Part shown: in pieces, positions 57,163 to 64,000 of the stretch
Layout of the letters: every line of letters starts with the position of its first letter
Position numbering within the stretch: the first letter of the stretch is position 1
DNA from: Candidatus Accumulibacter sp. 66-26
Lineage (GTDB): Bacteria > Pseudomonadota > Gammaproteobacteria > Burkholderiales > Rhodocyclaceae
NCBI GenBank assembly: GCA_001897745.1
Contig: MKUH01000013.1
Coordinates: 36,384-100,383 of the forward strand
Length of the DNA: 64,000 nt
Direction: 5' to 3'
Position numbers and translations under genes: made by a program
The notes under the pieces: model-generated
Told to the model about the DNA's origin: nothing
What the model saw: only the letters and a program-made list of their open reading frames with translations
Databases searched by the model: none

Positions 57163-58242
57163 ATGCGCAACGAATCGCTGACGCCGGAAGCCCTTCCCGA
57201 ATCCCTCGCCGGCTTCGTTCCCGCCACCACGCCGGAGACCTCGAAACACGCGGACGGCACACTGGTGGACAAGTACGGGCGCCACGTCACCTACATCCGC
57301 CTGTCGATCACCGACCGCTGCGACTTCCGCTGCACCTACTGCATGGCAGAGGAAATGACCTTCCTGCCGCGCGCCCAGGTGCTGACGCTGGAGGAATGCC
57401 TGCGCATCGTGAACACCTTCGTCGGCCTCGGCGTGACCAAGGTGCGGGTCACCGGCGGCGAACCGCTGGTGCGCCACAACGCCGTCTGGCTGATGGAGCA
57501 GATCGCGCGCCTCGACGGGCTCAAGGAACTCGTGATCACCACCAACGGCTCGCAGCTCGAACGCTACGCCGCGCCCCTGCGCGACGCCGGCGTGAAACGC
57601 ATCAACATCAGCCTCGACACCCTGCGCGCCGACCGCTTCAAGGAGATCACCCGCGTCGGCGACCTCGCCAAGGTGCTGCGCGGCATCGACGCCGCCCGCG
57701 CCACCGGCTTCGAGCGCCTCAAGCTCAATGCCGTGATGATGCGCGGACGCAACGACGACGAGTTCATCGACCTCGTCCAGTTCGCCGTCGACAAGGGCAT
57801 CGACGTTTCCTTCATCGAGGAAATGCCGCTCGGCGAAATCGGCCACGGCCGGCAGGAAACCTACTTCAGCACCGAGGAAGCCATCGCCCGCCTGCAGACG
57901 CGCTTCACGCTGCTGCCGTCCGCCGAAAGCAGCGGCGGCCCGGCGCGCTACTGGCGCATCCCGGACACGCAGACGCGTGTCGGTTTCATCTCGCCGCACA
58001 GCCACAATTTCTGCGACAGCTGCAACCGCGTGCGCATTACGGCGCAGGGCGAACTCTATCCCTGCCTCGGCAACAACGATGCAATCCGCCTGCTGCCGCT
58101 GCTGCGCGCGCACCCGACCGACGACGCGCCGCTGCGCCAGGCGATCATGCACACGATGGGCATCAAGGCCAAAGGACACGACTTCACCGGGCAAATGAAC
58201 GCCCCCCAGGTCGTGCGCTTCATGTCGATGACCGGCGGCTGA
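57163..58242 (+). CDS. moaA: GTP 3',8-cyclase MoaA
   Basis: Radical-SAM enzyme that starts molybdenum-cofactor synthesis by rearranging GTP. 359 residues. The N-terminal [4Fe-4S] motif C-x3-C-x2-C is CDFRCTYC near residue 54, and the C-terminal second cluster ligands are in FCDSCNRVRITAQGELYPCLG near 280. The protein ends in GG, needed for activity. The N-terminal 38 residues before GRHVTYIRLSITDRC are an extension common in betaproteobacteria; an internal start is possible. Neighbour moeA acts later in the same pathway. moaC, moaD and moaE are not in the window. Confidence 0.96.
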   Translation: MRNESLTPEALPESLAGFVPATTPETSKHADGTLVDKYGRHVTYIRLSITDRCDFRCTYCMAEEMTFLPRAQVLTLEECLRIVNTFVGLGVTKVRVTGGEPLVRHNAVWLMEQIARLDGLKELVITTNGSQLERYAAPLRDAGVKRINISLDTLRADRFKEITRVGDLAKVLRGIDAARATGFERLKLNAVMMRGRNDDEFIDLVQFAVDKGIDVSFIEEMPLGEIGHGRQETYFSTEEAIARLQTRFTLLPSAESSGGPARYWRIPDTQTRVGFISPHSHNFCDSCNRVRITAQGELYPCLGNNDAIRLLPLLRAHPTDDAPLRQAIMHTMGIKAKGHDFTGQMNAPQVVRFMSMTGG

Positions 58243-58360
58243 GCGCCCCCCGCCCGCCAGCCGCCGCTAGCCGCACAGCCTTGCTTCGCCTGCGCCGCGC
58301 TTCCGATTTCCACCGCCGGGCGCCTTTGCGCCAGATCTTCCACAAGGTGACCTACCGCCC

Positions 58361-59641
58361 ATGAGCCTCGCCGCCCAACTCAGCTGTCTGAGCGACTACG
58401 ACCCGAATTCCTTCTCCGTCGATCACGCCCGCCGTTTCATCCTCGAACAGCTCGAGCCGATCGCGGCCAGCGAGCGCGTCGCCCTGCGCAGCGCGCTCGG
58501 CCGCGTGCTGGCCGAGGACGTGATCGCCCCGTGCAACGTCCCCGCGCACGACAACTCGGCGATGGACGGCTACGCGGTGCGCCACGCCGACCTCTCGCCG
58601 GACGCGCCGAGCCGGCTGAAGGTGCGCGGCGTCGCGCTGGCCGGCAAGTCCTTCGCGGGCAGCATCGGCCCGGGCGAATGCGTGCGCATCATGACCGGCG
58701 CCGTGCCGCCGGCGGGGACCGACACCGTCGTCATTCAGGAAGTCGTCGCGACCGAAGGCGAACTTGGCGAAATCGTCGTCGTTCCGCCCGGGCAAAGGCT
58801 CGGCCAGCACATCCGCCTGGCCGGCGAAGACCTCGCCGGCGGCAAGCCCGCGCTCGCCGCCGGCCGCCTCGTGCGCCCGGCCGAACTCGGACTCATCGCC
58901 TCGCTCGGCTTCGCCGAGATCAGCGTCAGGCGGCGCCTGCGCGTCGCCTTTTTCTCGACCGGCGACGAGCTGTGCTCGATCGGCAGCCCCCTGCGCGAAG
59001 GCGAGGTCTACGACAGCAACCGCTACACGCTGTTCGGCATGCTCGCCCGCATGGGCTGCGACGTGCTCGACCTGGGCGTCGTCGGCGACGACCCGGCGGC
59101 GCTCGAAGCCGCCTTCCGCAGAGCGGCGGAAAGCGCCGACGTCGTGCTCACGAGCGGCGGCGTCTCGGTCGGCGACGCGGATTTCGTCAAGCAACTGATG
59201 CAGCAGCTCGGCGAAGTGCTGTTCTGGAAGATCGCCATGAAGCCGGGCCGCCCGATGGCCTTCGGGCGCATCCGCGAAGGCAGCCGCGCCGCCTGGCTGT
59301 TCGGCCTGCCGGGCAATCCGGTGGCGGTCATGACGACCTTCTACCAGTTCGTGCGCGACGCCCTGTACACCCTGATGGGCGCCGACCCGGTGCCGCGCGT
59401 TCCGCTGCTGCCGGCGGTCTGCACCGCGCCGATCCGCAAGGCGCCGGGACGCACCGAATTCCAGCGCGGCATCCTCGCCGCCGAGGACGGCCGCTGGACG
59501 GTCCGCCCGACCGGCGCGCAGGGCTCCGGCATCCTGCGATCGATGTCCGACGCCAACTGCTTCATCGTCCTCGGCCCCGAGCAGTCCGGCGTTGCGGCCG
59601 GCGAGACCGTCAGCGTGCAGCTTTTCGACGGCCTCGTCTAA
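58361..59641 (+). CDS. moeA: Molybdopterin molybdenumtransferase MoeA
   Basis: Inserts molybdate into adenylated molybdopterin. 426 residues. DVIAPCNVPAHDNSAMDGYAV near residue 50 and MTGAVPPAGTDTVV near 110 come first. GDELCSIGSPLREGEVYDSN near 200, TSGGVSVGDADFVKQ near 265 and FGLPGNPVAVMTTFYQFV near 310 follow. ATG 58361 lies 118 bases after moaA, so both probably share one transcript. Confidence 0.96.
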   Translation: MSLAAQLSCLSDYDPNSFSVDHARRFILEQLEPIAASERVALRSALGRVLAEDVIAPCNVPAHDNSAMDGYAVRHADLSPDAPSRLKVRGVALAGKSFAGSIGPGECVRIMTGAVPPAGTDTVVIQEVVATEGELGEIVVVPPGQRLGQHIRLAGEDLAGGKPALAAGRLVRPAELGLIASLGFAEISVRRRLRVAFFSTGDELCSIGSPLREGEVYDSNRYTLFGMLARMGCDVLDLGVVGDDPAALEAAFRRAAESADVVLTSGGVSVGDADFVKQLMQQLGEVLFWKIAMKPGRPMAFGRIREGSRAAWLFGLPGNPVAVMTTFYQFVRDALYTLMGADPVPRVPLLPAVCTAPIRKAPGRTEFQRGILAAEDGRWTVRPTGAQGSGILRSMSDANCFIVLGPEQSGVAAGETVSVQLFDGLV

Positions 59642-59657
59642 GCCCCGCCCATCGCCC

Positions 59658-61559
59658 ATGACGCGGACAGACGCTCCGGCCGCCACGCAGCAGCACGGAC
59701 GCTTCCTGCGCGACATCTGGCGCACGTCGGAAACCAGCGGCTACTGGCTGCTCGCCAGCATCGCCTCGGCCGCCCTGCTGATCGCCAGTTACGCCTTCCT
59801 TCACCCCGCGCCGCCCCTGCTCTGGCTGGCCGCCGCCCTGCTCGGCGCCGCCCTGCTGGCTGGCGCGCGCATCGCGGGGCAGCTGCGCATCGCACGGCGC
59901 GCCCACAACCTGGCGATGCAGGGCGCGCACGACGGTTTCTGGTCCTGGGACCCGATCTCGCGCCGGCTCGAGGTCGGCGAGCGCTTGCTCGACATCCTCG
60001 GCTACGCCCACGATTTCCTGGCCGACACGCACGCCTGGCTCGAACTGGTGCACCCCGACGACCGCGCCGGCTACAACCGCACCGTCGCCGAGCACCTGAA
60101 AGGCAAGACGCCCTACTTCTACTGCGAATACCGCGTCCGCGCGAAAAGCGGCGCCTATTGCTGGATCGCCTCGCGCGGCCTGGCGCAGCGCAACGAAAAA
60201 GGCATCGCCTACCTGATGGCCGGCTCCGTGAGCGACATCACCGAACGCAAGCAGCGCGAGGAGCAAATCCAGTTCCTCGCCTTCCACGACCAGCTGACCG
60301 CCCTGCCCAACCGCGTCCTGCTCGCCGAGCGGGTCGGCGAAGCGCTGCGCGCGGCCGACGCGGGCGGCCACCGCGCGGCGATCATGTTCATCGACCTCGA
60401 CCGCTTCAAGGACATCAACGACACGCTCGGACACGAGATCGGCGACCTCGTGCTGCAGAGCGTCGCCGCCCGCCTGCGCGGCGTGCTCGAGGCCGACTGG
60501 ACGCTGGCGCGCCAGGGTGGCGACGAATTCATCGTGGTCATGCCGCGCCTGGCCGACGCCGACGCGGCGCTGGACGCCGGACGCAAGTTCCTCGCCGCCG
60601 TCGCCGCACCCTTCCAGGAAGGCGAGCACGAATTCCAGATCGGCGCGAGCATCGGCACCAGCCTCTTCCCGGACGACGGCCGGGAGGCGAGCACCCTGCT
60701 GCGCAACGCCGACACCGCGATGTACGAGGCCAAGGCGACCGGCGGCAGCACCGTCCGCCCCTATGCGCGGCAGATGAACGAACGCGTCCAGTGGCGGGTA
60801 TCGATCGAGAATCGCCTGCGCCACGCGCTCGAGCGCAAGGAGTTCGAACTGCACTATCAGGCGCAGGTCGACATCGCCAGCGGCCGCCTGCTCGGCGCCG
60901 AAGCGCTGCTGCGCTGGACGTCGGACGGCGAGGCGGTGCCGCCCGACCGCTTCATCCCGGTTGCCGAGGAAAGCGGCCTGATCGTTCCGATCGGCGAATG
61001 GGTGATCGAAACCGCGCTGGCCGAAGCCGCGCGCTGGCGGACCCGCTTCGCGCACGCGCCGCGCCTCGCCGTCAATCTGTCGCCGCGCCAGTTCAGCGGC
61101 GGCCGAGTCGCGCGCTGCGTGCTCGACAACCTCGCGCGCTACCAGCTGCCGACCGAGGCGATCGAACTGGAAATCACGGAATCGCTCCTGCTCCAGCCCG
61201 AAGGCGACGCCATCGACGAGCTGCGCGAGCTGCACGCGCGCGGCCTGCGCCTGGCGCTGGACGACTTCGGCACCGGCTATTCGTCGCTCTCCTACCTGCA
61301 GCGCCTGCCGATCGACGCGCTCAAGATCGACCGTTCCTTCATCCGTCCGCTCGGCACCGAGGCGGCCAACGCCATCGTGCGCGCCATCATCGCGATGGCG
61401 CACAACCTCGGCCTGAAAGTCGTCGCCGAGGGCGTCGAAACCGACAGCCAGCTCGCGCTGCTGCGCATGCTGGGCTGCGACGTCTACCAGGGCTATCTGT
61501 ACAGCAAGCCGCTGCCGGCGGAAATCTTCAGCGAACGCCTGCTGCGGCAAAGCGCCTGA
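59658..61559 (+). CDS. PAS-GGDEF-EAL cyclic-di-GMP protein
   Basis: 633-residue inner-membrane signalling protein: two transmembrane helices (about 32-74), a PAS domain (about 80-200, with HPDDRAGYNRTVAEHL and GSVSDITERK), GGDEF (GGDEF intact at 287-291) and EAL (EAL intact at 415-417, with later DDFGTGYSSLSYLQRLPIDALKIDRSFI cut into motifs). Both halves keep catalytic motifs, so it may make or break c-di-GMP. The RxxD inhibitory site before GGDEF is absent (EADW at that place). The ATG at 59658 lies 16 bases after moeA, which suggests cotranscription. Confidence 0.94.
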   Translation: MTRTDAPAATQQHGRFLRDIWRTSETSGYWLLASIASAALLIASYAFLHPAPPLLWLAAALLGAALLAGARIAGQLRIARRAHNLAMQGAHDGFWSWDPISRRLEVGERLLDILGYAHDFLADTHAWLELVHPDDRAGYNRTVAEHLKGKTPYFYCEYRVRAKSGAYCWIASRGLAQRNEKGIAYLMAGSVSDITERKQREEQIQFLAFHDQLTALPNRVLLAERVGEALRAADAGGHRAAIMFIDLDRFKDINDTLGHEIGDLVLQSVAARLRGVLEADWTLARQGGDEFIVVMPRLADADAALDAGRKFLAAVAAPFQEGEHEFQIGASIGTSLFPDDGREASTLLRNADTAMYEAKATGGSTVRPYARQMNERVQWRVSIENRLRHALERKEFELHYQAQVDIASGRLLGAEALLRWTSDGEAVPPDRFIPVAEESGLIVPIGEWVIETALAEAARWRTRFAHAPRLAVNLSPRQFSGGRVARCVLDNLARYQLPTEAIELEITESLLLQPEGDAIDELRELHARGLRLALDDFGTGYSSLSYLQRLPIDALKIDRSFIRPLGTEAANAIVRAIIAMAHNLGLKVVAEGVETDSQLALLRMLGCDVYQGYLYSKPLPAEIFSERLLRQSA

Positions 61560-61609
61560 GCGGCGCCGAGCGGGGCCGGAAACCACGGCCTTCCGCGCCG
61601 GCGACGGGC

Positions 61610-61660
61610 AAAAAAAGGCCGGCGCATCGTTCCAGTGAAGTCGGGAACGATGCGCCGGCC
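61610..61660 (-). terminator. Strong Rho-independent terminator of typA
   Basis: 17-bp perfect stem (61617-61633 with 61644-61660), ten-base loop, then on the minus strand seven U from the A7 at 61610-61616. On the + strand it lacks a T-tract, so it works mainly for typA. Confidence 0.9.
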
Positions 61661-61701
61661 GGGCGCGGAGCGCGGTGCCCGCAGGCACCCGCCGTGCGGT
61701 C

Positions 61702-63540
<1,839 letters not shown>

Positions 63541-63606
63541 GGAGAGTAAACCTAAGCCTTTGATAAAGGGCGGCAATTGTAGCATGCCGAAAAAGAACGA
63601 ATATTG

Positions 63607-63630
63607 CGGTGCAAAAATTTTTTTGCACCG
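63607..63630. repeat. 24-base near-perfect palindrome with A/T core
   Basis: CGGTGCAAAAA (63607-63617) and its exact complement TTTTTGCACCG (63620-63630), separated by TT. It sits between the truncated haemoglobin and typA genes, on the upstream side of typA. Confidence 0.8.
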
Positions 63631-63639
63631 CCGCCGCGC

Positions 63640-64000
63640 TCAGCCTTCGCGGTTGCGCATGAAGTCGGCGGTATGGAAAAAGGAGGCGAACAGGCGCTCG
63701 CGCAGCGCCGCTTCGACGCCGACCGACTCCATCGCCAGCGCCATGCAGGCGACCCACTGGTCGCGCGCGCCCTCGCCGATGGCGAAGGGCATGTGGCGCT
63801 TGCGGAGCATCGGATGGCCGACGTTCTGCACGTAGAGGTCGGGGCCGCCGAGCCAGCCGGAGAGGAACATGAACAGCTTGTCGCGCGACGGCTGCAGGTC
63901 GGCCGGATGCATGGCGCGCAGTTCGGCGAACTGCGGCACGCTGTCCATCAATTCGTAGAAGCGGCTGGCAAGGGCGGCGACGACGGGTTCGCCGCCGATC
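63640..64000 (-). CDS. Truncated haemoglobin, group II-like (N-terminal end outside window)
   Basis: The frame is open to the window end. The visible 119 codons start IGGEPVVAALASRFYELMD, the usual N-terminal helix of group II truncated haemoglobins, followed by FMFLSGWLGGPDLYV, the proximal-His segment GHPMLRKRHMPF, the group II Trp in RDQWVACMALAMES, and a C-terminal tail. It binds haem with oxygen or NO; its role is unknown here. Probably only a few N-terminal residues are missing. Confidence 0.9.
   Translation of the reverse strand, partial: IGGEPVVAALASRFYELMDSVPQFAELRAMHPADLQPSRDKLFMFLSGWLGGPDLYVQNVGHPMLRKRHMPFAIGEGARDQWVACMALAMESVGVEAALRERLFASFFHTADFMRNREG

Noticed and set aside
59610-61688. 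692-codon open frame antisense to the GGDEF-EAL gene
   Set aside because: The sense gene has intact PAS, GGDEF and EAL domains; the antisense frame has none.

Overview
This window looks like an ordinary chromosomal segment from a GC-rich betaproteobacterium, most likely a member of the Rhodocyclales or a close relative. That placement is my inference. It rests on the high GC content, the EarP/EF-P (Arg32) pair, the MucD-containing rpoE operon, a DUF4845 gene beside lepB, and gene order shared with E. coli and Pseudomonas. I found no transposase, integrase, phage gene, CRISPR array, toxin-antitoxin pair or recognisable defence island. Base composition looks uniform by eye, so almost everything here is vertically inherited core genome.

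Layout, left to right. (1) 1-6847, + strand: the end of zwf overlapping pgl, a DUF2252 kinase-fold gene overlapping a phosphoketolase (xfp), then an acyl-CoA synthetase. Together these feed glucose-6-phosphate into pentose phosphates and on to acetyl-phosphate. (2) 7350-14606, + strand: two ABC importers. metNIQ (methionine type) has a MetN that lacks the usual regulatory domain. livK-H-M-G-F is for branched-chain amino acids. (3) 14743-17876: a flavodoxin and a pirin gene divergent from a LysR regulator, then an unrecognised outer-membrane barrel protein. (4) 17990-20926, - strand: uvrC-pgsA followed by tRNA-Gly, Cys, Gly, a terminator, and tRNA-Leu. (5) 20989-22769, + strand: earP-efp, the EF-P rhamnosylation pair.

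(6) 22856-34665, - strand: a long housekeeping run. Read in its own direction it is rpoE-rseA-rseB-rseC-mucD-glutaredoxin, a terminator, then lepA-lepB-DUF4845-rnc-era-recO-pdxJ-acpS-nagZ, with many four-base overlaps. (7) nadB (+) is divergent from rpoE and converges on the fatty-acid cluster. (8) 36413-42960, - strand: yceD-rpmF-plsX-fabH-fabD-fabG-acpP-fabF-ygfX. (9) 43073-50510: maf and an RsmI-like methylase (+), then rluC-HAD phosphatase-Rieske protein-SppA (-), divergent from rne (+). This matches the E. coli rne-rluC-maf-yceD-rpmF-fab order with insertions.

(10) 50617-56607: a low-molecular-weight tyrosine phosphatase and uvrB (-), an aromatic/aspartate aminotransferase (+), and a 601-residue protein that joins a cytoplasmic N-terminal domain to an AsmA-like periplasmic region (-). 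(11) 56665-61559, + strand: tRNA-Asn, moaA, moeA and a PAS-GGDEF-EAL protein. (12) 61702-64000, - strand: typA (BipA) and a truncated haemoglobin cut by the window end.

The best leads for something new are modest: the AsmA fusion protein, the DUF2252/phosphoketolase overlap, the regulatory-domain-less MetN, the duplicated tRNA-Gly with an internal terminator, the unnamed outer-membrane protein, and two palindromes near rne and typA. I do not see a convincing undescribed multi-gene system.
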